In this document: positions 1-6,695 of the stretch, piece after piece | Layout of the letters: each line of letters starts with the position of its first letter | How positions within the stretch are numbered: position 1 is the first letter of the stretch | From: an uncultured Prevotella sp. | GTDB taxonomy: Bacteria > Bacteroidota > Bacteroidia > Bacteroidales > Bacteroidaceae | NCBI GenBank assembly: GCA_937916405.1 | Contig: CALFUF010000007.1 | Location: forward strand, 1-11,602 | Direction of reading: 5' to 3' | DNA: 11,602 nucleotides | Translations under genes and position numbers: made by a program | The notes under the pieces: generated by a model | Databases searched by the model: none | Told to the model about the DNA's origin: nothing | Seen by the model: only the letters and a program-made list of their open reading frames with translations

Positions 1-141
1 AATACCCCCATAGGGATTATCGGAACGGGTGATAAACTATATCTTTATCAAATGAGGGCTTTAATTGACTCGATTAAAGGCTTTAATCGGTATGAAAATG
101 GGCTTCAGTCGGTAACAAAACAGGGGTTAGTCGGTAACTGA
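1..141 (+). CDS. possible C-terminal tail of an unidentified gene (partial, runs off left edge)
   Basis: Frame 1 is open from the first base to a TGA at 139-141. It gives 46 residues (from NTPIGIIGTGDKLYLYQ to the end GLVGN) with no in-frame stop. All other frames, including the three minus frames, contain stops within the first 50 bases or so, so a minus-strand gene is excluded. The peptide is not one I recognise. An open stretch this short can arise by chance, and its last third is made of the decamer repeats described separately, so the frame may be spurious. If real, it is the end of a plus-strand gene lying mostly outside the window. Confidence 0.25.
   Translation, partial: NTPIGIIGTGDKLYLYQMRALIDSIKGFNRYENGLQSVTKQGLVGN
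71..89. repeat. 19-bp near-perfect palindrome
   Basis: CGATTAAAG (71-79) and CTTTAATCG (81-89) are perfect inverted copies around a single central G. The one-base spacer is too short for an RNA hairpin loop, so the shape fits a dimeric DNA-binding site better than a terminator. It lies within the possible coding tail (1-141), so chance is also plausible. Confidence 0.35.
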
Positions 142-163
142 ATACTGGTCAGTCGGTAACTGA
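107..163 (+). repeat. three AGTCGGTAAC direct repeats at exact 22-bp spacing
   Basis: The decamer AGTCGGTAAC occurs at 107-116, 129-138 and 151-160, so each start is 22 bp from the last (two helical turns). Copies 2 and 3 match for 13 bp (AGTCGGTAACTGA). The 12-bp gaps between copies are unrelated. The phasing resembles iterons or a phased protein-binding array. No replication gene is visible next to it. A near-identical core (GTTAGTCGGTA) is found in inverted orientation at 10820-10830 in the other large intergenic region, so this may belong to a dispersed repeat family. Confidence 0.6.
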
Positions 164-189
164 TTTCATAGAATTTTTAAGAGAATCGA

Positions 190-398
190 AAAAACATCTC
201 CCCTTCTCCCGTCAGGTGGCTCAAAGCCCGATAAATAAAGGGCGGAGGGCACGGGAGTAGTTGACATAACATCTCCCATACTACTCCCTTCAAACGAAAA
301 AGGGAGTAGTACGGGAGTAGTTGGAGCAACTAGTCCCGTCTTGAAACGCCCTGTACATCGGTATTTCAGAAGAAAACGGGAGAAGGGGAGATGTTTTT
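190..398. repeat. 209-bp intergenic element with 23-bp perfect terminal inverted repeats and nested hairpins
   Basis: Positions 190-212 and 376-398 are perfect inverted copies (23 of 23). The arm core reads AACATCTCCCCTTCTCCCGT. The match continues imperfectly outward through GAATC at 183-187 and GATTC at 403-407. The 163-bp interior holds a 12-bp stem (279-290 with 300-311, 9-nt loop) and a 13-bp stem with one mismatch (311-323 with 327-339, 3-nt loop). The 13-mer ACGGGAGTAGTTG is repeated directly at 251-263 and 311-323. No reading frame of interest and no convincing target-site duplication is visible. It could be a MITE-like non-autonomous element, a REP/BIME-type palindromic repeat, or a structured RNA. 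I cannot choose between these from one copy. Confidence 0.65.
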
Positions 399-411
399 AT
401 TTGATTCGCTA

Positions 412-437
412 ATGACAGGGGAACGGTTACCTGTCAT
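412..437. repeat. 8-bp inverted repeat (hairpin)
   Basis: ATGACAGG (412-419) and CCTGTCAT (430-437) pair perfectly around a 10-nt loop. There is no T-run on either side, so it is not an obvious intrinsic terminator. It lies about 90 bp upstream of the protease promoter and could be a binding site or chance structure. Apart from this hairpin I see nothing between the inverted-repeat element and the promoter. Confidence 0.3.
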
Positions 438-527
438 CTTCTCATCCGTATCATCAAGAAAAGGTACCTCCAGCAAGGAAAATCGGGGGTCAGGCTCAGG
501 GAAAAACGTAACAATTACTTAAAGAGG

Positions 528-558
528 TTTGTATTTTCCAAAAATTATCGTATCTTTG
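528..558 (+). promoter_or_regulatory. Bacteroidota-type promoter for the S8 protease gene
   Basis: The -33 element TTTG (528-531) and the -7 element TATCTTTG (551-558) are separated by 19 nt, the consensus arrangement for the primary sigma factor of Bacteroidota. Transcription would start a few bases after 558, leaving a leader of about 40 nt before the ATG at 606. The leader has no clear Shine-Dalgarno sequence, which is common in this phylum. Confidence 0.8.
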
Positions 559-605
559 CAACCTAATTGGATACATTCCACTTATAACACAGGTAACTTA
601 TAAAA

Positions 606-3035
606 ATGAAATCTTTACTAACGTTGCTGACCATGGTGCTGACAGGTCAGGTGGTGACAGCACAAAATGTGTACTCACCCAGCGTCAATGTGCTGAAGTA
701 TAAAGTTCAGGCACACCGTGCCGCCTCCACTGAGACAGAGCAGCAGCGTGCCGTATTCACTGTGACATGTAGTGCAGACTCCAGTCTGTTTGCCATTGCC
801 AACCAGATGAAAGGGATGGGTGGCGAGATTCGTACAGTCATGGGCAACCAGTTGCTGGTAGACCTGCCCATGGCACGACTGGACGAGATGGCTGCCATCG
901 ACGGTGTGCTGCTCGTGGACATGCCGCGTAGCGGACGTCAGCGCACAGACACAGCCCGCAAGGCATCGCAGGTGGACGAGGCTCATGCCGGAAATGCCGA
1001 GGGACTGCCCGACCTGCCACAGGCTTACACGGGCAAGGGCGTCATCATCGGAGTCATTGACGGTGGCTTCGACTTCACTCACCCCATCTTCAAGGACAAG
1101 GACGGTAACCTGCGTATCAAGGGCGTATTCATTGCATGCAACGAGTCGAATCGCGACAAGGGCGAGAACCTTGACGACATTCCGATGGTGACAGCCAGTG
1201 GCGAGACCATCAACCAGAAAGTGATGGGCGAGTTCTTCACTGACCCGAACGACATCCTGGATACCCTGGTATGTAAGGATCCGTCAGGCGCACACGGAAC
1301 CCACTGCGCCAGCATTGCAGCGGGCAGCATCATGGACTACAAGAACGGGTTCACGGGTAAGTACGCCACCAGCGGCAAGATAGGTGGCATGGCACCCGAC
1401 GCTGAGTTGTATTTGGCATTAGATGAAATTTCGGAGGAGCAGAAGGAAAAGTACCCCGAACTCAAGGACAACTTAGGTACCATCAACAACATGCAGGCTC
1501 TCTCCGTCATAAGGCACTTCGCCAAGAAGGAGGGCAAACCGCTCATCGTCAGTTGGAGTGCGAACGCCCATGATGGGTTTCACGACGGTACCAGTTCCAT
1601 GGCACGCTTCATAGGCAATTATTGCAACCAAGGCAATATCATGGCTCTGTGCGCCAGCAACGAGGGTGCCGACTCGATGTACATGGACCACACCATCAGC
1701 ATGGGCAAGACCCAGAAGTGGGTGCTCAAGAAGACGAATTCTTCTTTCGGTGTCGATGCCTTTATCAAGACCTGCAAGGAGGTCAAACTCGACCTGGTCA
1801 TCGTCGACCAGGACTACAATCCTGTCTACACCTGCAACCTGCCCCTGACGTCATCTGCAAAGCAGGACTCCGAAACAAAATTTGAGGTGACTGTGAAAAC
1901 TGACGAAGCCCACGCCCCCGATGACGACTTCAGTCCAGTGACCGTCAACGACGACGTCTACAAGAATGTAGGTGACGAGGTGGCTCAGTTCATAAATAAA
2001 GGTACGCTGTCGATAGGCATCAACAAAGGCGTTGGCCTCGATAATAATAACCAGAACTTCGACTACGTCAACATCCATGTCGAAAGTGAAGGTTTGAATT
2101 TCCTGACAGACGAGGTGACGGAGAAGGATGAGTATCTGCCTATGCTGCTGATCACCTCCCCCAACGAGGACATTCACATCCAGGGCTGGGGCGACTACTG
2201 TAACATCTATGCCAACTCGATGGACGATGAGAATACTATCAAGCCCGGAACCGCTGAGAACTCGATGGGCGACTGGAACACGTCGGGCGAGCCCGTCACC
2301 ATTGGAGCCTACACCACAGATAGATCCGTCATCAACCCCGACTACCCCGATGACTCAGACAAGCCTCTTGTTGAGTCCCCGAGAGAGGTGGTAGGACGCT
2401 ATGCCAGTTTCAGCAGTTTCGGTCACGACTTCAGCGAAGCCCGCCGCGCATATCCTGATGTATCGGCTCCCGGTTATGCCATCTATGCGGCAAGTAATAG
2501 TTTTGTGAGAGAGGATCAGTTCCGGACTGCCGAGTACAGCGGTCAGTTCAAGGGACAGAAGGAGCCTCGCAAGTACCCCTACGCCATCATGAGCGGCACC
2601 TCAATGTCCACCCCTGCAGCAGCAGGTATCATGGCTCTCTGGGTACAGGCTGCACTGGAGGAAAAGGGCAAGAAACTCACCAATGCTGACATCAAGGATA
2701 TCATTGCCCACAGCAGCGTTACCGATGACTACACCAAGGATGACCCGCTGCGCTATGGTGCCGGCAAGATAAATGCCTACAAGGGACTGCTCTACGTGCT
2801 CGGTATCGAAACCAGCATTCCCGAACTGCCTTCCAGGCACATCGGTGCCACACTCAACGGACGCACGCTGCATATCAATGGCGACCTCGACACGCAGGTT
2901 ACCGTCTACAACCTCTCTGGTCAGAAGGTGCTCGACGCCAAGGCTGATGCAGGTATCGTGGAACTGCCTAACCTGCCCGCAGGTGTCTATGCCGTGAAGA
3001 TTGGTAAGCAGGGCTCGACGCTCATCCGTCTCTGA
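606..3035 (+). CDS. secreted subtilisin-like (S8) serine protease with type IX-like C-terminal sorting domain
   Basis: This is an 809-residue S8 family peptidase. A signal peptide covers about residues 1-19 (MKSLLTLLTMVLTGQVVTAQ). Residues 40-115 look like a propeptide-type region. The catalytic triad is visible: Asp152 in IGVIDGGFDFTHP, His230 in GAHGTHCAS, and Ser666 in MSGTSMSTPAAAG. Asn352 in ASNEGAD fits the oxyanion-hole asparagine. About 310 residues separate Asn352 from Ser666, much more than in simple subtilisins. The inserted part (about 369-600) looks beta-rich and recalls the jelly-roll insertion of CspA/CspB-like subtilases, but that match is inference. Residues 745-809 resemble a type A sorting domain of the type IX secretion system (VTVYNLSGQKV, then LPAGVYAVKI, ending STLIRL). 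The protein is probably exported across the outer membrane and attached or released there. The gene stands alone, followed 95 bp later by pyrB with its own promoter. Substrate is unknown. Confidence 0.93.
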   Translation: MKSLLTLLTMVLTGQVVTAQNVYSPSVNVLKYKVQAHRAASTETEQQRAVFTVTCSADSSLFAIANQMKGMGGEIRTVMGNQLLVDLPMARLDEMAAIDGVLLVDMPRSGRQRTDTARKASQVDEAHAGNAEGLPDLPQAYTGKGVIIGVIDGGFDFTHPIFKDKDGNLRIKGVFIACNESNRDKGENLDDIPMVTASGETINQKVMGEFFTDPNDILDTLVCKDPSGAHGTHCASIAAGSIMDYKNGFTGKYATSGKIGGMAPDAELYLALDEISEEQKEKYPELKDNLGTINNMQALSVIRHFAKKEGKPLIVSWSANAHDGFHDGTSSMARFIGNYCNQGNIMALCASNEGADSMYMDHTISMGKTQKWVLKKTNSSFGVDAFIKTCKEVKLDLVIVDQDYNPVYTCNLPLTSSAKQDSETKFEVTVKTDEAHAPDDDFSPVTVNDDVYKNVGDEVAQFINKGTLSIGINKGVGLDNNNQNFDYVNIHVESEGLNFLTDEVTEKDEYLPMLLITSPNEDIHIQGWGDYCNIYANSMDDENTIKPGTAENSMGDWNTSGEPVTIGAYTTDRSVINPDYPDDSDKPLVESPREVVGRYASFSSFGHDFSEARRAYPDVSAPGYAIYAASNSFVREDQFRTAEYSGQFKGQKEPRKYPYAIMSGTSMSTPAAAGIMALWVQAALEEKGKKLTNADIKDIIAHSSVTDDYTKDDPLRYGAGKINAYKGLLYVLGIETSIPELPSRHIGATLNGRTLHINGDLDTQVTVYNLSGQKVLDAKADAGIVELPNLPAGVYAVKIGKQGSTLIRL

Positions 3036-3067
3036 TACATTCCAGATACAAAAATTAGCGAAGAATA

Positions 3068-3099
3068 TTTGGTTTTCTGCTCAATTAGTTGTAACTTCG
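3068..3099 (+). promoter_or_regulatory. Bacteroidota-type promoter for pyrBI
   Basis: TTTG (3068-3071) is followed after 20 nt by TAACTTCG (3092-3099), one base off the TAnnTTTG consensus. The predicted start lies near 3105, leaving a leader of about 25 nt. An AAAGGA at 3116-3121, 9 nt before the pyrB ATG, can serve as a Shine-Dalgarno sequence. The leader is too short for the UTP-sensing attenuator with leader peptide known from enterobacterial pyrBI. Confidence 0.7.
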
Positions 3100-3130
3100 C
3101 AGTCGGAAAAAACCTAAAGGAACACAATAT

Positions 3131-4078
3131 ATGGAAAAGCATGACTTTGTAACCATTGCTAACCTTACTCGTGAGAAGATTCTCTATATGATTGAGATGG
3201 CTCAGGAGTTTGAGAAGCATCCTAACCGAGAGATATTGAAAGGACGGGTGGTCGCTACCCTCTTCTTCGAGCCATCCACCCGTACCCGTCTGAGTTTCGA
3301 GACAGCCGCCAACCGTCTCGGTGCCCGTGTGATTGGTTTCGCCGACCCGAAGATTACCAGTGGCACGAAGGGAGAGACATTGAAAGACACCATCTCAATG
3401 GTGGCAAACTATGCCGACGTCATCGTCATGCGCCATTTTATAGAAGGTGCCGCACAGTATGCGTCGGAGGTGACGGAGGTTCCTATCGTCAACGCCGGTG
3501 ACGGTGCCCACCAGCATCCCTCACAGTGTATGCTCGACCTCTATAGCATCTACAAGACCCAAGGAACGCTGGACAACCTCAATATCTACTTGGTAGGTGA
3601 CCTGAAATACGGTCGCACCGTCCACTCCCTGATTATGGCGATGCGTCATTTCAACCCCACCTTCCATTTCGTGGCACCCAAAGAACTCGCCATGCCCAAC
3701 GAGTATAAGTTGTACTGCAAGGAGCATGGTATCAAGTTCCAAGAGCATACCGCCTTCAACGAGAAGGTGATTGCCGATGCGGACATCCTCTATATGACAA
3801 GAGTGCAGAAGGAGCGCTTCTCCGACCTGATGGAATATGAGCGGGTGAAGAACGTGTATATCCTGAATAACGACATGCTGCGTCTTGCCAAGCCAAACAT
3901 GAAGATCCTGCACCCACTGCCCCGTGTCAACGAGATTGCCTACGACGTGGACGACAACCCTCATGCCTACTACATCCAGCAGGCAGGCAACGGACTCTTT
4001 GCCCGTGAGGCGATTTTCTGTGATGTACTGGGTATCAGCTTAGACGAAGTAAAGAACGATAAAACGATTATACAATGA
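3131..4078 (+). CDS. pyrB: aspartate carbamoyltransferase, catalytic subunit
   Basis: PyrB joins carbamoyl phosphate to L-aspartate to give N-carbamoyl-L-aspartate, the committed step of de novo pyrimidine synthesis, in the cytoplasm. The 315-residue length is typical. The carbamoyl-phosphate loop is intact at residues 45-55 (FFEPSTRTRLS, with Ser49-Thr-Arg-Thr-Arg53), followed by GTKGETLKDT carrying the active-site lysine supplied to the neighbouring chain. HQHPSQ and ILHPLPRVNEI further on are the other substrate-binding signatures. The start is supported by an AAAGGA 9 nt upstream and by alignment with the usual PyrB N-terminus. The stop overlaps the pyrI start by ATGA, so the two chains are probably translationally coupled, as suits a fixed-ratio holoenzyme. 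Nothing unusual is seen. Confidence 0.98.
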   Translation: MEKHDFVTIANLTREKILYMIEMAQEFEKHPNREILKGRVVATLFFEPSTRTRLSFETAANRLGARVIGFADPKITSGTKGETLKDTISMVANYADVIVMRHFIEGAAQYASEVTEVPIVNAGDGAHQHPSQCMLDLYSIYKTQGTLDNLNIYLVGDLKYGRTVHSLIMAMRHFNPTFHFVAPKELAMPNEYKLYCKEHGIKFQEHTAFNEKVIADADILYMTRVQKERFSDLMEYERVKNVYILNNDMLRLAKPNMKILHPLPRVNEIAYDVDDNPHAYYIQQAGNGLFAREAIFCDVLGISLDEVKNDKTIIQ

Positions 4079-4521
4079 ATAAGAACCAGATGCTCGTTGC
4101 CGCCATTGAGAACGGCACCGTAATAGACCATATCCCTTCCGAGAAGACCTATCAGGTAGCGCAGTTGCTGAAGCTTGACGAACTGGGAACACCTGTCACC
4201 ATCGGTTATAACTTCCCTTCCAAGAAAGTGGGAAAGAAGGGCTTTATCAAGGTAGAGAACAAATGGTTTACCGACGAGGAGATCTCCCGTCTCTCTGTTG
4301 TCGCCCCCAATGTGGTACTGAATATCATCCACGACTTCGAGGTGGTGGAGAAAAAACCGGTACGCACCCCTGACGAGATACGGGGCATCGTGAAATGCAA
4401 CAATCCGAAGTGTATCACGAACAACGAGCCCATGCTCACCCACTTCCATGTGACAGACGGTATCCTGACCTGTCACTATTGTGAGATGGAACAGGACATA
4501 AACAAAGTGGAACTCGTTTGA
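4075..4521 (+). CDS. pyrI: aspartate carbamoyltransferase, regulatory subunit
   Basis: PyrI binds nucleotide effectors and links catalytic trimers into the allosteric holoenzyme. The 148 residues match the family length (153 in E. coli). The N-terminal allosteric domain includes AAIENGTVIDHIP near residues 10-22 and VTIGYNFPSKKVGKKGFIK around 41-59. The C-terminal zinc domain has all four cysteines: Cys108 and Cys113 in CNNPKC, Cys133 and Cys136 in CHYC. The ATG overlaps the pyrB stop by 4 nt. The last codons (KVELV and TGA) form the left arm and loop of the terminator hairpin, so coding and termination signals share sequence. Presence of pyrI predicts feedback regulation of the enzyme; which nucleotides act cannot be read from the sequence. 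Confidence 0.98.
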   Translation: MNKNQMLVAAIENGTVIDHIPSEKTYQVAQLLKLDELGTPVTIGYNFPSKKVGKKGFIKVENKWFTDEEISRLSVVAPNVVLNIIHDFEVVEKKPVRTPDEIRGIVKCNNPKCITNNEPMLTHFHVTDGILTCHYCEMEQDINKVELV

Positions 4522-4533
4522 GTTCCACTTTTT
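4504..4533. terminator. intrinsic terminator overlapping the pyrI stop codon, possibly bidirectional
   Basis: AAAGTGGAACTC (4504-4515) pairs perfectly with GAGTTCCACTTT (4520-4531) around a GTTT loop, and on the plus strand the run of T continues (TTTTTCTTTT). The pyrI TGA at 4519-4521 sits at the loop and right arm. Read on the minus strand, the same stem is followed by TTTGTTT. It can therefore also end the convergent operon, whose last stop codon is at 4547-4549. Only 25 bp separate the two genes. Confidence 0.88.
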
Positions 4534-4546
4534 CTTTTACCACTTA

Positions 4547-6190
4547 TCATCCTTGTCTCTGCAACAAGATGACCGTCGTTCCCTTGTCTTTATAGGAAGG
4601 CACCGCCTCACCCACATCAGAGCCTACGTAGGTAGGATCGACGATGGTGAACTTACGACCCTCCAGTGTCACATAGTCGCCAGGGATGTCCTCTGGGAAA
4701 TGAACAGCCATGGCAAGATGACCAGGATAGTACACTAAGACAACATCCAGGTTGACAAGGTCACGCACCAGATGTGAGAGGAGTATCGAGCGGTCCTCAC
4801 AGTCACAATAGGGATAGAACAAGGTCTCCTCACCAAAGAAGACACGGTCAACGCCCCATACATCATCATCAAAGGCATAGAGAAAGCACTCCTGGTTGGG
4901 GTTCTCACGTTTGATGTCAATCATACCCTGTACCCACCAGTCTAACTGCTGCACCTTCTCCACGGGTGACATCCCGTTCAGCTTCTCCTTCATCTGGGGA
5001 TACAGCTGCGACGTGATATTCTTATCCATCGGAGTGTTGGCATACATCGCCCACCGTGTCATGAAGTTATTGTCGGTATAAGACGAGGGATAGGTGTCAA
5101 AGAAATCGATGTAGTTCTTATTGGCTCTGATGGTAAAGCTGAAGTCAGGATTCTTGGGTGAGGTAATCGTACGCTCATTAACAGGGTTATAGGTAAAGTC
5201 CTGCACGGCAGAGATCTGCAATGACAACGGACTCTCCTTGGGGAACTTCGCCTTGCAGACCGCCATCTTAGAGTCGTCCCCGATGTCGTCGAGCAGATAG
5301 TAGCACTCGCCATCGACATAGAAGAACGACTTCTTGAAGATGCTATACTGACTTGCCACGAGGATATAGAGCTTTGAGTTATCATGGGCGAAACGCATCT
5401 TATAGCCCGACTGGGAGTACAGGAAGCCCATCACTAACGTACCCTCGTTGGTATGCTTGCCATAGAACTTATCGGTCAAGGAAAGCAGCATCTGATAGTA
5501 TGCCCAGTCAGAGAAATGGTGGTTCTTGCGTTCCTGCAGACAGTCGTAGAGCAAATTGTCATACTGTGCTTTGGTGAACTCTGTGATGGCATCGGCAATG
5601 TCATCACCAGTAAGTCCCTTCAGACCGACACGACAGTTATCGCCAATACGCACCTTACACTGTGTGCCGAAGACATCAAACGCCATATAGTCGTTAGCCT
5701 TCTCCGGAACAGGAACGACCTCTGCCAGCGGCTGCGGTTGCTTGGGAGCTGGAGCAGGAGCAGCGACAACCTGTTGTACGGCAAGGTTGGCATTGGTCTT
5801 CTCACGCTTCTTACGCTTTGCCTCCTTCTTCGCCTGCTTCTCCGCTTCCTTCTTTGCCTTCTTGGCAGTCTCCTCAGGGGTGTCTTTCTTTCCGAAGCCG
5901 AAGAGCTTGCTGAACCATGAAGCGGTCTCCTCCTCGAATTCCGGGGTGACCATCGGCTCTACCTTCTCCTCTTTGGGGATATCTACTGGAGGCTCCGCAC
6001 CGAACTCCTCCCATGCCTCACGAACAAACTGGGCATAATCGGCAAGGGCTTTCTTACGGAAGTCAGCATATTCCTTCTTCGCCTTGTTCTTGAAAGCCTC
6101 GAAGTCCTGACGGAAATTCTTGTTCTGGGCTTGAGAAGGCAAAGACAATGCCAACAACAGCAGTTGGGTCATAATAATCTTTCTTTTCAT
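4547..6190 (-). CDS. secreted transglutaminase/cysteine-peptidase-like protein
   Basis: This 547-residue protein is the last gene of the five-gene operon. I chose the ATG at 6190. It opens a clear signal peptide (MKRKIIMTQLLLLALSLPSQAQ) and lies 13 nt after the upstream stop, whereas the longer frame to 6253 would overlap the previous gene and hide the signal. Residues 24-60 are a charged helical region. Residues about 103-131 form a very Lys/Ala/Glu-rich stretch, followed by an Ala-Pro linker near 143-152. The C-terminal domain has the order of a transglutaminase-like fold: Cys464 in YCDCEDRSILLSHLVRDL, His491 in GHLAMAVHF, and Asp518 in FTIVDPTYVG. Such domains act as proteases, amidases or cross-linking enzymes, or are inactive scaffolds. 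Substrate is unknown. The Lys-rich segment could bind an anionic surface or be a substrate itself (inference). The exact family name is not recognised. Confidence 0.85.
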   Translation of the reverse strand: MKRKIIMTQLLLLALSLPSQAQNKNFRQDFEAFKNKAKKEYADFRKKALADYAQFVREAWEEFGAEPPVDIPKEEKVEPMVTPEFEEETASWFSKLFGFGKKDTPEETAKKAKKEAEKQAKKEAKRKKREKTNANLAVQQVVAAPAPAPKQPQPLAEVVPVPEKANDYMAFDVFGTQCKVRIGDNCRVGLKGLTGDDIADAITEFTKAQYDNLLYDCLQERKNHHFSDWAYYQMLLSLTDKFYGKHTNEGTLVMGFLYSQSGYKMRFAHDNSKLYILVASQYSIFKKSFFYVDGECYYLLDDIGDDSKMAVCKAKFPKESPLSLQISAVQDFTYNPVNERTITSPKNPDFSFTIRANKNYIDFFDTYPSSYTDNNFMTRWAMYANTPMDKNITSQLYPQMKEKLNGMSPVEKVQQLDWWVQGMIDIKRENPNQECFLYAFDDDVWGVDRVFFGEETLFYPYCDCEDRSILLSHLVRDLVNLDVVLVYYPGHLAMAVHFPEDIPGDYVTLEGRKFTIVDPTYVGSDVGEAVPSYKDKGTTVILLQRQG

Positions 6191-6203
6191 AACTTGGTTC
6201 GTT

Positions 6204-6695
6204 TTAGTTTCGATTTTGTGTGGAATCAACAGGTTCTGATGGAATAGAGTCATTATCCTCCTTGACCATGGAGAGTGAGTCTACGGCGACATCACGGGTG
6301 ACGGTTGCCGGGTCGCTATGGCGACGGCTCTTCACCTTCTTGTCCTTGCGGAGCTGTGCCACGACAGAGTTGACATAGTCTTCTGTCAGTGTCAGCACTG
6401 TATTGCGTTTATCTGCCAGGAAAGACGACAGTTTCGCCCTGCCTGGTGAATTGATGATATACTGCTTATCGCTATGTTCCGCAAGCAAAGTCATAGAACC
6501 ACTGAACGACACGTTGATGGTGGCATCGGGAGTCAGCACGTCACCTTTCTCCACCTTACGCTTGCCATTAGGGGTAATTACCTCGATACGCCCACTCACT
6601 TTGGAGACGACATAAGAGCTTGTCTTCTCCTTCGCCGATAATACCAGCGGCATGAGCAGCATGGTCCACAGACAAATAATCTTCTTACAATTCAT
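6204..6695 (-). CDS. small secreted FecR-like beta-domain protein
   Basis: This is a 163-residue exported protein. The N-terminus (MNCKKIICLWTMLLMPLVLSA) is a signal peptide with likely cleavage after residue 21. Residues 28-98 have the pattern of a FecR-type beta domain: a short beta strand with VSGRIEVITPNGK, then a Gly-Asp turn (VEKGDVLTPDATINV), then a strand pair around SGSMTLLAEH. The remaining tail (about 115-163) is Ser/Asp/Glu-rich and probably disordered. Unlike true FecR anti-sigma regulators, there is no N-terminal cytoplasmic helix and no internal membrane segment, and no ECF sigma gene is near. Its ATG overlaps the stop of the CHASE2 gene by 4 nt (ATGA). FecR-like domains do occur next to CHASE2 proteins in bacteria, which supports a joint role. 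The domain call is by eye and moderate in strength. Confidence 0.72.
   Translation of the reverse strand: MNCKKIICLWTMLLMPLVLSAKEKTSSYVVSKVSGRIEVITPNGKRKVEKGDVLTPDATINVSFSGSMTLLAEHSDKQYIINSPGRAKLSSFLADKRNTVLTLTEDYVNSVVAQLRKDKKVKSRRHSDPATVTRDVAVDSLSMVKEDNDSIPSEPVDSTQNRN

Noticed and set aside
107..163. CRISPR array
   Set aside because: The repeats are 10 bp and the gaps 12 bp, far below CRISPR sizes, and no cas gene is present.
391..522. A 43-codon frame starting MFLFDSLMTGERL with a purine-rich stretch before it
   Set aside because: The ATG lies inside the inverted-repeat arm, the product is Ser/Gly-rich and unlike any family I know, and it ends just upstream of the protease promoter.
570..3044. 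11-bp direct repeat GATACATTCCA at 570-580 and 3034-3044 flanking the protease gene
   Set aside because: Several 11-mer pairs are expected by chance in a window of this size, and no mobile-element feature accompanies it.
3100..3130. Leader-peptide attenuator of the enterobacterial pyrBI type
   Set aside because: The leader is only about 25 nt, with no small reading frame and no hairpin with a T-run before pyrB.
6191..6253. Longer N-terminus of the transglutaminase-like gene starting at 6253
   Set aside because: It would overlap the FecR-like gene by about 50 bp and bury an evident signal peptide that begins at 6190.
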